Positions 1 through 7,449 are shown, counted from the stretch's first letter. The stretch is DNA of 12,194 bases from Prevotellaceae bacterium UBA1787 (GCA_002315195.1 DCGD01000085.1:1-12194), one strand, 5' to 3'. Program-made: numbers and translations. Notes: generated by a model not told the origin, from the letters alone.

Positions 1-317
1 CAGAGTGTCTTTTCGTTGAACTGAAGTTCTTCCCGGGCGATGCCTCCAAGAAGCGTGGCTCCGAATTGTCCGTTGCCAATGGGCAGGGAGCATATCACCC
101 ACTTGTCCTTGACGTTTTCAAGCGTGGCGGGTTTGGTGTACCACAACGTCAGTTGGTTGAAAGGGCGGAAAGACTCGTTGCCCTTTACTTTGAAATCAGC
201 TTCTTTCTTAGGCGCTTCTCCGTTTCCTTTCGTGTCGTTCCCCAGCATAGGACAAGTGATGAGGGAACAAATGAATACTGAGAGTGCGTTACGAAGCAAT
301 GAAGTTAAGTGTTTCAT
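1..317 (-). CDS. GH95 family glycoside hydrolase (alpha-L-fucosidase type), N-terminus only
   Basis: Partial gene: 105 whole codons run from an ATG at 317 to the window edge. Residues 1-26 form a basic then hydrophobic secretion signal. Cys22 lies in L-I-T-C, a poor lipobox, so lipoprotein or type-I processing is undecided. After a linker come the GH95 N-terminal hallmarks: L-W-Y-T-K-P-A, then S-L-P-I-G-N-G-Q-F-G-A, then L-G-G-I-A-R-E-E-L-Q-F-N-E-K-T-L at the edge. Known for the family: GH95 enzymes are large inverting exo-enzymes (roughly 750-850 residues) that remove alpha-1,2-L-fucose, or in some members alpha-L-galactose, from glycans. The catalytic residues lie outside the window, so specificity cannot be judged. 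It is the last visible gene of the minus series, 29 bp after the DUF4421 gene, and probably shares its transcript. Confidence 0.9.
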   Translation of the reverse strand, partial: MKHLTSLLRNALSVFICSLITCPMLGNDTKGNGEAPKKEADFKVKGNESFRPFNQLTLWYTKPATLENVKDKWVICSLPIGNGQFGATLLGGIAREELQFNEKTL

Positions 318-346
318 ATAGCAGGTTGTTTTATTATGTATTCTGT

Positions 347-1387
347 TTAAAATCGGTATCCTACACTGATGCGTCCTGTGTATTTAAGATGCTGATTATA
401 GTAACCGAAATTGTCAAAGCTGTATTGATAATATGTATTGGTAAAGCTGATGAAAAACCGTTGTTGGTTATATACAAAGGCGTTACGACCCGTGACAATG
501 AAATCAGGGAATGACTTTTTGGGAATGGTGGCCTCACCATTGACGTATGTATTGATGCTGTTGATGACCAATACGCATGGCACGAGGGAAAGATGTATCA
601 TGAAATGTTTCCCGATAACCCAATTGTAGCCATATCCACCTCCGATGCCCAGTTGGTTCATGGATGTCTTGACGTGGATGTAATTGTTTTCTTTTTCGTC
701 GTGCATCGTTTTCAGTTGGCAGAACGAAGCGGAGGCACCCAGCATGAAACTGCCCGCGCTTCGTTTTTGAATAAAGGATTGGGTGAAAGCGGCCGGGAAT
801 GAAAAATGCTTGTGGTTCAATATGTAGTAGCCATTGAGGAGAAGAGAGTTGTTGTTGATTTGACCTGCATTAATGGGATAGGTCTCGTCATCAAAACTGA
901 TGTCTCCCTTGTAGGTCTTGGTGGTTTGGAATTGCGCCTCCAGACCAAAACGGTTGGTGTAGAGATTAAGGTTGAGGTTGAAATCTTTTTCATCTTTTTT
1001 GCTGAACATTTGAGGGTTGAAACTTGTGTTGATGCCCAGACCCCTGTAGTTGAATCCCAAGCCGATGGTGGTATTTAAATGCGATGTCATTTCGGATGAT
1101 ACGTTGTAGTCCTTGTATTCATCCGTGAATTTGATTTTGCTTTTCATGCCTGAATAGCGCAGGCGAATGGTTCTGTAAAAACGTGGTTTCTCAATGTAGG
1201 TGGTGTCGTATGTTATTTTTTTCAACGCTATGGCATCGACCAATTGGTCAACCACTTTTTTTGCGAAACTGGGATTTGGTGTTTCCGCCGGTTTGCCGTT
1301 GATAGAGAGTGTGCAGACAAGCATTGATGCCAGCAACAGCATCTTTTTGCTTGTGCTTCTACTGAAGAAATGAGTGTGTGCTTTCAT
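347..1387 (-). CDS. DUF4421 family outer-membrane beta-barrel protein
   Basis: A 346-residue exported protein. The N-terminus is long and basic (two Lys before Met16) followed by a hydrophobic stretch to about residue 30, so Met1 is kept as start. The mature part has the DUF4421 pattern: D-T-T-Y at 61-64, alternating hydrophobic/polar strands with G-L-G-F and G-L-G-I at 109-119, N-G-Y-Y-I-L-N at 185-191, and K-R-S-A-G-S-F at 208-214. It ends in Y-R-F, the terminal Phe typical of BAM-assembled barrels. The family has no established function; an outer-membrane location is inferred from strand periodicity and the C-terminal Phe. It lies 39 bp after the DjlA-like gene and 29 bp before GH95. In this setting it could serve envelope transport or anchoring, but nothing in the sequence shows that. 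Confidence 0.8.
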   Translation of the reverse strand: MKAHTHFFSRSTSKKMLLLASMLVCTLSINGKPAETPNPSFAKKVVDQLVDAIALKKITYDTTYIEKPRFYRTIRLRYSGMKSKIKFTDEYKDYNVSSEMTSHLNTTIGLGFNYRGLGINTSFNPQMFSKKDEKDFNLNLNLYTNRFGLEAQFQTTKTYKGDISFDDETYPINAGQINNNSLLLNGYYILNHKHFSFPAAFTQSFIQKRSAGSFMLGASASFCQLKTMHDEKENNYIHVKTSMNQLGIGGGYGYNWVIGKHFMIHLSLVPCVLVINSINTYVNGEATIPKKSFPDFIVTGRNAFVYNQQRFFISFTNTYYQYSFDNFGYYNQHLKYTGRISVGYRF

Positions 1388-1426
1388 GGTAATAATGGCA
1401 AATCGAGTTGATACAAATGGGAATTG

Positions 1427-2203
1427 TTACAAATTTCTCTGTCGGTAGATTTTTTCTTTCGCTTCGTTGATTTTTTGGAATTGCCGCATGGCGGCTTCCT
1501 TCACGTCTTCGCCTAAGGTGGCGACACGGTCGGGGTGATATTTCAGAGCCATGCTGCGGTAGGCCTTGCGTACTTCGTCGTCGGTGGCGTCGGGTGTGAG
1601 TCCCAATACCTTGTATGCGTCCTCGATGGTGTCGCTGCCAATGGACAACATTTGGTCAATGACGGAAGCATTGAGCGAAAGTGCGACTGCCACTTCCTTG
1701 AGTGCGACTATCTCGACATAGTCCAAATGACCATCGGCCTTTGCCAGCTCGCACAGGAAGGAAACCAATTGCAGCCGATGTTCTTCCAACATACCGGCAC
1801 TCATTTCGTTGCATACCTGCATGATTTGCTGAAGCCAGAGTGCTTCCCCTTGTTTTTTGCGGTACTCGAACAATTGGCGCAGGATTTTTTCTCCCTCCGT
1901 TACGGCAGTTTCACCGAAATTCTGACGCAGGAATCGGCGTACCATTTCCATTTCAGAGTGCATGATTTTGTTGTCCGCCTGAATGATGTGGGCGGCAAGC
2001 ACCATGAGGGAAAATAGAAAATTGTTGCGTTGTTGGTTTTGCGCACTTGATGCGGAGTCGTTGTCGTCCAACAGCGGTGTGCTGGTTGTGCTGCCATTAA
2101 GGAAGGAATCGAACAAAGAGCCGAAGACGAATCCGCCAAGTGCCCCCAAAATACCGCCGCCGCTTATGAAACCCAAAAGGGCTCCTATCCATTTTGTTTT
2201 CAT
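1427..2203 (-). CDS. DjlA-like co-chaperone: membrane anchor, TerB domain, C-terminal J domain
   Basis: A 258-residue protein with the order of parts seen in DjlA. Residues 5-33 form a Gly-rich hydrophobic segment ([11 protein letters not shown]), like the DjlA transmembrane dimerisation helix. Residues 40-58 are a polar linker. About 60-185 is an all-helical TerB-like domain with the repeated acidic pattern (A-D-N-K at 76-79, A-D-G-H-L at 156-160). About 193-256 is a J domain with Y-K-V-L-G-L and the invariant HPD at 223-225. Known for the family: the J domain stimulates the DnaK ATPase; DjlA is tethered to the inner membrane with the J domain in the cytoplasm. The start overlaps the stop of the SGNH gene by four bases (ATGA), implying translational coupling. 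A housekeeping-type co-chaperone inside an exported-enzyme series is unexpected. Confidence 0.9.
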   Translation of the reverse strand: MKTKWIGALLGFISGGGILGALGGFVFGSLFDSFLNGSTTSTPLLDDNDSASSAQNQQRNNFLFSLMVLAAHIIQADNKIMHSEMEMVRRFLRQNFGETAVTEGEKILRQLFEYRKKQGEALWLQQIMQVCNEMSAGMLEEHRLQLVSFLCELAKADGHLDYVEIVALKEVAVALSLNASVIDQMLSIGSDTIEDAYKVLGLTPDATDDEVRKAYRSMALKYHPDRVATLGEDVKEAAMRQFQKINEAKEKIYRQRNL

Positions 2204-2991
2204 TTGATGCCTAATATTTTAAGATGGTTCATGACTGTTTCCTGCGCTTGCTGCTGGATGATTTCAGCCTGTTCCTCACTGGTGTTTTCCGGGCGGAAAG
2301 GCGTTTGGAAAGGTGCTTGCAGCATGGTGCAGAAGATGACGTTGGCGGCAAGGTAGCTGCCCAAAGTGGAAGGGTGGGAAGCGTCGGCGTTATAGAGAGT
2401 GAACTCAGGATGGTTCTTGCGGATTTGTTTCCATGCCATGCCGACGGGTGCGCACCAGGCTTCGTTCATCCATGCCATCTCAAGATAACTGGTGTTGATG
2501 CGGTCTTGCATGCCTTCGTAAGTATCGTTGAGAGGGTATGGCATATCCTCTTTTTGGGAATTGCCATACTTGTGTCCCCATGTTTGGTAGAAAATGATGT
2601 GTGCCTTTGGGGAGCCCTTTCGGATTTTCTCAACAAGTTCCCGGGCATAGGTGTAGGTGTTTTCGGCGACGGTCTGCGTACTGAGGCTTGGACTTGCGCT
2701 CTGCTCCTGCAGAATGACATAATCCCATTTTCCCTCTTTCAGCAGTGTCAGCAGACGTTCGTTTTTGAGGTGTCCGGAAAAGCGTTCTCCGCCTTTGAGG
2801 ACACGGGTGTTGGAGATGTTCCATTTCTTGGTCTTTCCAATGGATTGCACCATGGAAGGGAGGTCGTTGACGTATGTGTAGCTGTTGCCAATCCAAAGCA
2901 CCTTGATGGAGTCGTTGTCATTGGCGGCGCGGCTCAGGCAAGGCGGCATGAGCAGCGTTGCGATTAAAAAATGACGAATTTTAATATTCAT
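2200..2991 (-). CDS. SGNH/GDSL hydrolase, short single-domain form (DUF4886-like)
   Basis: A 263-residue exported protein. The signal peptide covers residues 1-22, with likely cleavage after S-R-A. Block I is W-I-G-N-S-Y-T with Ser37 as candidate nucleophile. A Gly-Gly at 67-68 is the candidate block II. The usual G-x-N-D is replaced by V-I-L-Q-E-Q-S at 92-98. Block V is D-A-S-H (Asp203, His206), followed by [10 protein letters not shown]. Such proteins are probable esterases/acylhydrolases; carbohydrate O-acyl groups are a reasonable substrate given the neighbours, but specificity is not visible. Its ATG lies 3 bp after the stop of the double-domain SGNH gene, and its TGA overlaps the ATG of the DjlA-like gene, so it is firmly embedded in the operon. 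It is not a close relative of the two larger SGNH proteins. Confidence 0.85.
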   Translation of the reverse strand: MNIKIRHFLIATLLMPPCLSRAANDNDSIKVLWIGNSYTYVNDLPSMVQSIGKTKKWNISNTRVLKGGERFSGHLKNERLLTLLKEGKWDYVILQEQSASPSLSTQTVAENTYTYARELVEKIRKGSPKAHIIFYQTWGHKYGNSQKEDMPYPLNDTYEGMQDRINTSYLEMAWMNEAWCAPVGMAWKQIRKNHPEFTLYNADASHPSTLGSYLAANVIFCTMLQAPFQTPFRPENTSEEQAEIIQQQAQETVMNHLKILGIK

Positions 2992-2994
2992 GGC

Positions 2995-4764
2995 TTATTT
3001 TTTGACGTAGGGTTTCATGAGTTTGGCAATTCGGGCATAGCCTTCCGCATTGGGATGGAGTCCATCACCGACGAACAGGCTTTCGTCCAAACTTCCGTCT
3101 TTCTTCAGCAAGGCTTCGTTTACGTTGATGAATTTCAATCGGTCGTATGCCGGGAGCGAGGCTTTAAGTTTTTCGTTCAGCGACTTGATGTGCGCCTCTT
3201 CCTTGCGTCGCGGGTAGATGCCGACAATGTAGAGCGTGGCTTCCGGCTGGCGTTCCATGATGAGGGGGATGAGCGTCTGTATGCCGTTGATGATTTCCTC
3301 GTCCGAATTGATTTTCAGGTTGTTTGTTCCGAGCATCATGAAGATTTTCTTGGCGTTGAAACCATCGAATTCTCCATGGTAAATTCTCCAGAGTACGTTT
3401 TCAATGCGGTCCCATCCAAAGCCCATGTTGGTGACGGTATGGCCTTTGAACAATTTGTCCCAGGACTCTTGTCCTCTCGGGTGGTGGTATTCCGGTGCGC
3501 CTCCCCAGAAATGGGTGATGCTGTTGCCCACCATGAGAATGTCGGGCTGTATTTCGTGATTGCGCTTCACGATGGCGCGGTGGCGTTCGTTCCATTCGTA
3601 GTTGTTGGGTTCTCGACGCTGCTTGACGGGTTTCAGGATGGAGGTTGCGCCAATGGGTTGATGGAGGATTTGACGAATTTTGGGGAGATAGCCGTTGGCG
3701 TATTGAACCATGCCGTAATCCGTCGAGTGTATGTTGTCCACCATGGCGTCGGTGGAGAGTCCGAGTTCCTCTTTGGTGATGTAATGCAAATCCTTTACGC
3801 CTTCGTTGCGCAGCTGTACGAAAGCCTTGTGCAGTTCTTCATTGGTCCTGCCCCAGCGTTCCTTGCAGAAATGGCCGTTGGTCAAGTCGCAGGTATAGCT
3901 GTCGTGTTCGGCCAAAAGGATGGGGGCGGATTGTTTCTGTCTGATGATGTGAACGCCGCGGACAATGCGTGGCACGATGCTGTCGGGGAGATGGTCCATG
4001 TTGGGCATGTTGTCAAGGATGAACAATTGCGCATTCACTTCGCTCATCTGTTGGAAAATTTCCGTGTCGAGTACGCCGGCGCCGGAGAAGCCCCAGTTGA
4101 TGATGGGAAGGTCGAGGGCTCTTTTCACGATGGCCGGCCAGGCCATGGCCGGGCGTGAGGCGCAGCCTCCGTGGGCGATGGAAGTGCCGTAAACCAGGAT
4201 GGGGCGTTCCGTATCGGCGGGTTCGAACTTGAATTCAGCATCTTTCGGCGTACCTATTTCCATCCATGTCACTTGGTTGTAGAGCGGAAGGTACAGTTCA
4301 AACTCATACCCGCGTTGGTGGTTGTTGCGGTAAACGAGATTGTCGAAGCAATAGGTGATGGTATCGCCGAAATTGTAGTCGCTGTGACATATCAAGGATT
4401 TTCCATTGCAGTTGATGGCATAGAGATCCACACCGCTCACGCCCGACGAGGGCATGTGCGCCATGGCGTAGTTTCGGTTGGCGCAGGTGTATCTCACCGT
4501 GATGGTAGGTGCCGTACTGTAGAACTTGATGTAGAGACCTGCGCTGTGAAGGGCATTGTACCAAACGTGCTTGGGGGTTGTTTCCTTGCGGCTGTTCGGG
4601 AAACGCTGGTACGTCCCCTTACATTCATTCGGGAATGCCTGGCCATTGATGACTTGGTAGTCCGCTTTTTGGGGATTGTGCCATACGGTGTTGTCCTGAG
4701 CCTTCAATGCGATGCCGGTCGCTGACAGTAGGCATATAATGGCTGCTATTCTTAGTTTGTTCAT
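2995..4764 (-). CDS. Double SGNH esterase: GxDLY + GDSL_3 + second C-terminal GDSL_2 domain
   Basis: A 589-residue protein. The start is placed at 4764, because the upstream in-frame ATG at 4863 lies inside the preceding gene and would bury the signal peptide (residues 1-22, cleavage near L-K-A). Residues 25-185 form the GxDLY-type N-terminal domain (G-V-D-L-Y at 111-115). About 188-368 is a GDSL_3 SGNH domain: G-T-S-I with Ser195, N-W-G-F at 223-226, and D-N-I-H (Asp343, His346). After a short linker, about 385-589 is a second SGNH domain: G-N-S-I-T with Ser415, N-M-G-F-G at 446-450, G-T-N-N at 479-482, and D-G-L-H (Asp567, His570). Both catalytic sets look complete. The likely role is glycan deacylation in the periplasm or outside; substrate unknown. 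It starts 13 bp after its paralogue. Confidence 0.9.
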   Translation of the reverse strand: MNKLRIAAIICLLSATGIALKAQDNTVWHNPQKADYQVINGQAFPNECKGTYQRFPNSRKETTPKHVWYNALHSAGLYIKFYSTAPTITVRYTCANRNYAMAHMPSSGVSGVDLYAINCNGKSLICHSDYNFGDTITYCFDNLVYRNNHQRGYEFELYLPLYNQVTWMEIGTPKDAEFKFEPADTERPILVYGTSIAHGGCASRPAMAWPAIVKRALDLPIINWGFSGAGVLDTEIFQQMSEVNAQLFILDNMPNMDHLPDSIVPRIVRGVHIIRQKQSAPILLAEHDSYTCDLTNGHFCKERWGRTNEELHKAFVQLRNEGVKDLHYITKEELGLSTDAMVDNIHSTDYGMVQYANGYLPKIRQILHQPIGATSILKPVKQRREPNNYEWNERHRAIVKRNHEIQPDILMVGNSITHFWGGAPEYHHPRGQESWDKLFKGHTVTNMGFGWDRIENVLWRIYHGEFDGFNAKKIFMMLGTNNLKINSDEEIINGIQTLIPLIMERQPEATLYIVGIYPRRKEEAHIKSLNEKLKASLPAYDRLKFINVNEALLKKDGSLDESLFVGDGLHPNAEGYARIAKLMKPYVKK

Positions 4765-4777
4765 GAAAGTACGTTTT

Positions 4778-5893
4778 TTATTTGGTGAGGTGAAGCATCT
4801 GTCGTATTTTGGGAAGGTAGGCATTGGCGTACAGCATCGCGCCGTAGTCACTGGAATGCACATTGTCCACCATGGCGTCCATTGTCAGTCCGAGTTCCTC
4901 TTTCGTGAGATAATGGATTTCTTTCACTCCTTCTTTTTGCAGTTGTTGGTACGCCTTGCGCAGTTCCTTGTTGGGCAGTCCCCAACTGTCTTTGTTGAAG
5001 ACGCTGTTTGTTTCGTCGCATGTGTAACCGTCGTGTTCTACCAGCAGAATGGGGGCGTCGCTCTTTTTTCGGATGATGTGAACGCCGCGGACAATGCGCG
5101 GCACGATGCTGTCAAGATATTGTGTCATGTTGGGCATGTTGTCAAGGATGAACAGTCGGGCGTTGGTTTCGGTCATCTGTTGGAAGATTTCCGTGTCAAG
5201 TTCCCCCGCCGCTGAAAATCCCCAGTTGATGACGGGGATGTCAAGTGAACGCTGGAGAATGGCGGGCCATGCCATGGCCGGGCGTGAAACGCAGCCGCCG
5301 TGGGCTATGGACGTTCCATAGACCAAGATGGGCTGTGCCTTGTTTGTGGGAACGAACTTGAATTCGGCATCTTTCGGCGTACCGATTTCCATCCACGTCA
5401 CTTGGTTGTAGAGTGGCAGGAAAAGTTCAAACACATAGCCCGATTTTTTTGTATGGTTGTAAACAAGGTTGTTGTATGTATAGGTGATGGTGTCGCCGAA
5501 ATGATAGTCATCGTGGCAAATCATGGACTTGCCGTCTTCGTTGCGTGCATACAGGTCCAGGCCGCTTACGCCCGTTGAAGGCATGTGGGTCATGTCATAG
5601 CCTCGGTTGGCGCAGGTGTATCTTATGGTGATGATGGGGGCTGAACTGTAGAACCTGAGGGAAAGTCCCGTGCTGAAGAGAACCCTGTTCCATACGTGCC
5701 CGGGGGTAATGTCCTTGCGGCTGTTCGGAAAGCGTTGGTACGTTCCCCGGCTTTCTTCGGGAAACGCCTGTCCGTTCATAACCAAAAACTCCGCTTTCTG
5801 AGGGTCGTGCCATGTGATGTCATTTTGCGCTCTTGCGCCTGCATACCATGGAAACAAAATCAAACAAAATAACAAGGATTGAATATGTCTCAT
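4778..5893 (-). CDS. SGNH esterase: GxDLY N-terminal domain + GDSL_3 catalytic domain
   Basis: A 371-residue protein. The signal peptide covers residues 1-22 (cleavage near A-R-A). The GxDLY domain spans about 25-185 (G-L-D-L-Y at 111-115) and the GDSL_3 SGNH domain about 188-368: V-Y-G-T-S-I-A-H-G-G with nucleophile candidate Ser195, I-N-W-G-F-S at 222-227, and D-N-V-H-S (Asp343, His346). The normal G-x-N-D block is represented by L-D-N-M-P-N-M at 250-256. It aligns with the first 369 residues of the next gene without a single gap; my hand count gives about 249 identities (67 percent), so the two arose by tandem duplication. It begins 4 bp after the dipeptidase stop. Known for the domains: secreted lipase/esterase type; sugar O-acetyl groups would fit the locus but are inferred. 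Confidence 0.9.
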   Translation of the reverse strand: MRHIQSLLFCLILFPWYAGARAQNDITWHDPQKAEFLVMNGQAFPEESRGTYQRFPNSRKDITPGHVWNRVLFSTGLSLRFYSSAPIITIRYTCANRGYDMTHMPSTGVSGLDLYARNEDGKSMICHDDYHFGDTITYTYNNLVYNHTKKSGYVFELFLPLYNQVTWMEIGTPKDAEFKFVPTNKAQPILVYGTSIAHGGCVSRPAMAWPAILQRSLDIPVINWGFSAAGELDTEIFQQMTETNARLFILDNMPNMTQYLDSIVPRIVRGVHIIRKKSDAPILLVEHDGYTCDETNSVFNKDSWGLPNKELRKAYQQLQKEGVKEIHYLTKEELGLTMDAMVDNVHSSDYGAMLYANAYLPKIRQMLHLTK

Positions 5894-5897
5894 AATG

Positions 5898-6743
5898 TTA
5901 AAACTTTATTTTTGCCTTTGCTTGTACTTCGTTGAGCACTCGGAGGAGGTTGGCGCCCATGATTTTTTCAATCTGTTCATCTGTGTAGCCGCGTTCCATC
6001 AAGCCCATTGTCAGGTTGATGATGTCGTTGGTGCCGTTGAGGTTCAGGACACCGCCTCCGCCGTCAAAGTCCAGTCCGATGCCGACGTGGTCAATTCCCG
6101 CCACTTTGACGCAGTGTTCGATATGGTTGAGGACGATGTCGATGGATGCCGTCTTTTTGTCGTGGTAGATGAAACTACCCACACCATAAATCTGGATCAC
6201 ACCACCGTTTTTCGCAAGTGCCCGGAGCATGTCGTCCGTAATGTTGCGGTGATGGTTGTAAAGGTTGCGCGCGCCGCTGTGGGAACAGATGATAGGTGTA
6301 CTGCTCAGTTGGATGCAGTCCCAAAAAGTTTGGTCGCTGGTGTGGGAGCAATCCACCATCATGCCGCAACGGTTCATTTCCTTCACTACTTTTTTGCCGA
6401 AATCGGTGAGTCCTCCCTTAGGAACTTTGGGGTCTTTGTTGGGTGAGGAGGAATCGCAGATGATGTTGTCGTGCATCCAACTCAGTGTCATGTAGGTGAC
6501 TTTCTGCCGTGCAAACGCTTCGATGTTGGCAAGGTTGTCGCCAATGGCGTTTCCGTTTTCAATGCCAATGAAAAAAGCTTTCTTGCCTTGTTTTTTCAAT
6601 GCTAAGGCTTCTTCGGCAGTGCGTACGACACCGCAGAAATCAGCATGTTTTTCAATGTCGTTGATGATGCTTTTCATGTTTTCCTTGGCGAAACTTTCAT
6701 ACGCGTCCAGGTTTTTTTTTGTCAATAAGGTTTTCACCTTCAC
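5898..6743 (-). CDS. Dipeptidase downstream fragment: C-terminal two-thirds of the M19 metallopeptidase domain
   Basis: A 281-residue frame that carries most of the M19 (renal dipeptidase) domain. Visible metal-site elements are G-I-E-N-G (Glu62, the bridging ligand), D-C-S-H (His134), S-H-S-G-A-R (His155) and G-L-D-F-D-G (Asp225), plus the family's L-S-W-M-H-D-N and the C-terminal helix with G-A-N-L-L-R-V. The apparent start at 6743 overlaps the upstream frame and its first ten or so residues are not family-like, so homology properly begins at the A-tract. Without the upstream H-x-D the fragment cannot form the two-zinc site and has no signal peptide. Family role: hydrolysis of dipeptides, including those with D-residues or beta-lactam-like bonds. 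The stop is 4 bp before the first SGNH gene. Confidence 0.8.
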   Translation of the reverse strand: MKVKTLLTKKNLDAYESFAKENMKSIINDIEKHADFCGVVRTAEEALALKKQGKKAFFIGIENGNAIGDNLANIEAFARQKVTYMTLSWMHDNIICDSSSPNKDPKVPKGGLTDFGKKVVKEMNRCGMMVDCSHTSDQTFWDCIQLSSTPIICSHSGARNLYNHHRNITDDMLRALAKNGGVIQIYGVGSFIYHDKKTASIDIVLNHIEHCVKVAGIDHVGIGLDFDGGGGVLNLNGTNDIINLTMGLMERGYTDEQIEKIMGANLLRVLNEVQAKAKIKF

Positions 6744-7392
6744 CGTTTTGTTTGCCTGCTTGCCAGTTTACCAAAAAGATGGCATCCAAGCCTCCTTCCT
6801 GCATTTTTTGGATGCTTGTCTGGGTTCTGCTTCGTCGTCCGACACTTGTGCCGTTCGGGTATTCCTCGGGCATGTCGGAATGGGTATCCAGCGTAAAAAT
6901 GCGACTTTGGAGTTCATGCGCACGCTTGTACAGTTGTGCGCGTGAAATGAGGGAGGGGAAGTCGGTGATGTTTACGGGCTTGCGCAGCATGGCTTGATTT
7001 ATTTTTTCCATCATGGCATTGTGTCCCAATATGGGAAGATTGCGTTCAATGGCAGCCTTGTGCAGAAGGACAAGGAACTTGTTGTCGCTTGAAATACCAT
7101 TCAGCAGGACGAGACCATCCAGTCTGGCGCAGATGTCGCGCAGTGCGCCTGCATTCTCCGTTGCGGGAATGGCGATGGCGATGCCGCCTGCTTTTTCAAT
7201 GTCTTTTTGGATTTGTTGCACTTGGCTGTCGGAGGGGATGCCGATGATGGGCTTGGATTGCTTGGAAAGAACGATGGAAACATCTGCCGCCTCATAAATA
7301 TGCTTGATTTCATCGGGATATACAATGTCATTAGCCTGCATTTCAAGGCAGAACAAGGTTGTGAAGACGCATGTCGTTAAAAATTTACTCAT
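6697..7392 (-). CDS. Dipeptidase upstream fragment: signal peptide, degenerate C26-like domain, start of M19
   Basis: A 231-residue frame. Residues 1-20 are a signal peptide (cleavage near M-Q-A). About 45-137 resembles peptidase C26 / class-I glutamine-amidotransferase-like domains: K-P-I-I-G-I-P, K-A-G-G-I-A-I-A-I-P, R-L-D-G-L-V-L-L-N-G, then L-H-K-A-A-I-E-R-N-L-P-I-L-G. Where the family has the nucleophile elbow G-I-C-R-G, this protein has G-H-N-A-M, so the catalytic Cys is lost. The segment between N-G and the following helix is also much shortened. About 160-227 begins the M19 barrel, with F-T-L-D-T-H-S-D (zinc ligands His171 and Asp173) and Q-E-G-G-L-D-A. The last four residues are out of frame and follow the frameshift. 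The C26-like domain is presumably structural. Confidence 0.8.
   Translation of the reverse strand: MSKFLTTCVFTTLFCLEMQANDIVYPDEIKHIYEAADVSIVLSKQSKPIIGIPSDSQVQQIQKDIEKAGGIAIAIPATENAGALRDICARLDGLVLLNGISSDNKFLVLLHKAAIERNLPILGHNAMMEKINQAMLRKPVNITDFPSLISRAQLYKRAHELQSRIFTLDTHSDMPEEYPNGTSVGRRSRTQTSIQKMQEGGLDAIFLVNWQAGKQNGEGENLIDKKKPGRV
6712..6720 (-). other. Nine-A homopolymer at the dipeptidase frameshift
   Basis: Nine consecutive T on the plus strand, hence A9 on the coding strand, sits exactly where the reading frame of the M19 domain changes. Eight A (or eleven) would restore one frame. The codons entering the tract are GAC AAA AAA. Tracts of this length are prone to replication slippage, RNA polymerase slippage and read errors; the sequence cannot separate these. 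Confidence 0.85.
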
Positions 7393-7417
7393 TGAGATGA
7401 ATTAGGTTTAATTTATG

Positions 7418-7449
7418 CAAATCTACAAAAAATATAAGATAATCCGCAA
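7418..7449 (-). promoter_or_regulatory. Bacteroidetes-type promoter of the minus-strand operon
   Basis: On the minus strand, TAGATTTG (7425 down to 7418) matches TAnnTTTG exactly. A TTG (7449 to 7447) lies 21 bases upstream in an A/T-rich stretch, the usual -33/-7 spacing for the primary sigma factor of Bacteroidetes. The box ends 25 bases before the dipeptidase ATG, which would give a leader of roughly 20 nt. No Shine-Dalgarno sequence is seen. Confidence 0.7.

Larger units (their letters stand above)
5898..7392 (-). pseudogene. M19 membrane-type dipeptidase with C26-like N-terminal domain, single-base frameshift
   Basis: The two overlapping open frames 6697-7392 and 5898-6743 are halves of one gene. 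The upstream half ends with N-L-I-D-K-K-K and then leaves homology within five codons. The downstream frame continues it as K-K-N-L-D-A-Y-E-S. The switch falls in a run of nine A (minus strand, 6712-6720); removing one A gives a continuous 497-residue protein. The zinc-site residues of peptidase M19 are all present but divided: H171-x-D173 in the first half, and the Glu (I-E-N-G), His (D-C-S-H), His (S-H-S-G-A-R) and Asp (G-L-D-F-D-G) in the second. Neither half alone can be an active M19 enzyme. It is the first gene of the operon, right after the promoter. It may be a real lesion, a homopolymer sequencing error, or expressed through slippage. Confidence 0.85.

Noticed and set aside
1388..1426. 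Possible internal promoter before the DUF4421 gene (minus-strand TCGATTTG)
   Set aside because: Only partial match to TAnnTTTG and no -33 element at the right distance.
2224..2967. A 247-codon open frame on the plus strand
   Set aside because: Antisense to the short SGNH hydrolase; no family resemblance and low-complexity composition.
2971..4158. A 395-codon open frame on the plus strand
   Set aside because: It lies antisense to the double-SGNH gene, whose protein has signal peptide, domains and catalytic motifs; the plus-strand translation has no recognisable domain and reads as a mirror of the coding strand's codon bias.
4765..4863. N-terminal extension of the double-SGNH protein starting at ATG 4863
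   Set aside because: It overlaps the preceding gene's C-terminus and adds a Cys-rich stretch before a perfect signal peptide; the ATG at 4764, 13 bp after the previous stop, fits better.
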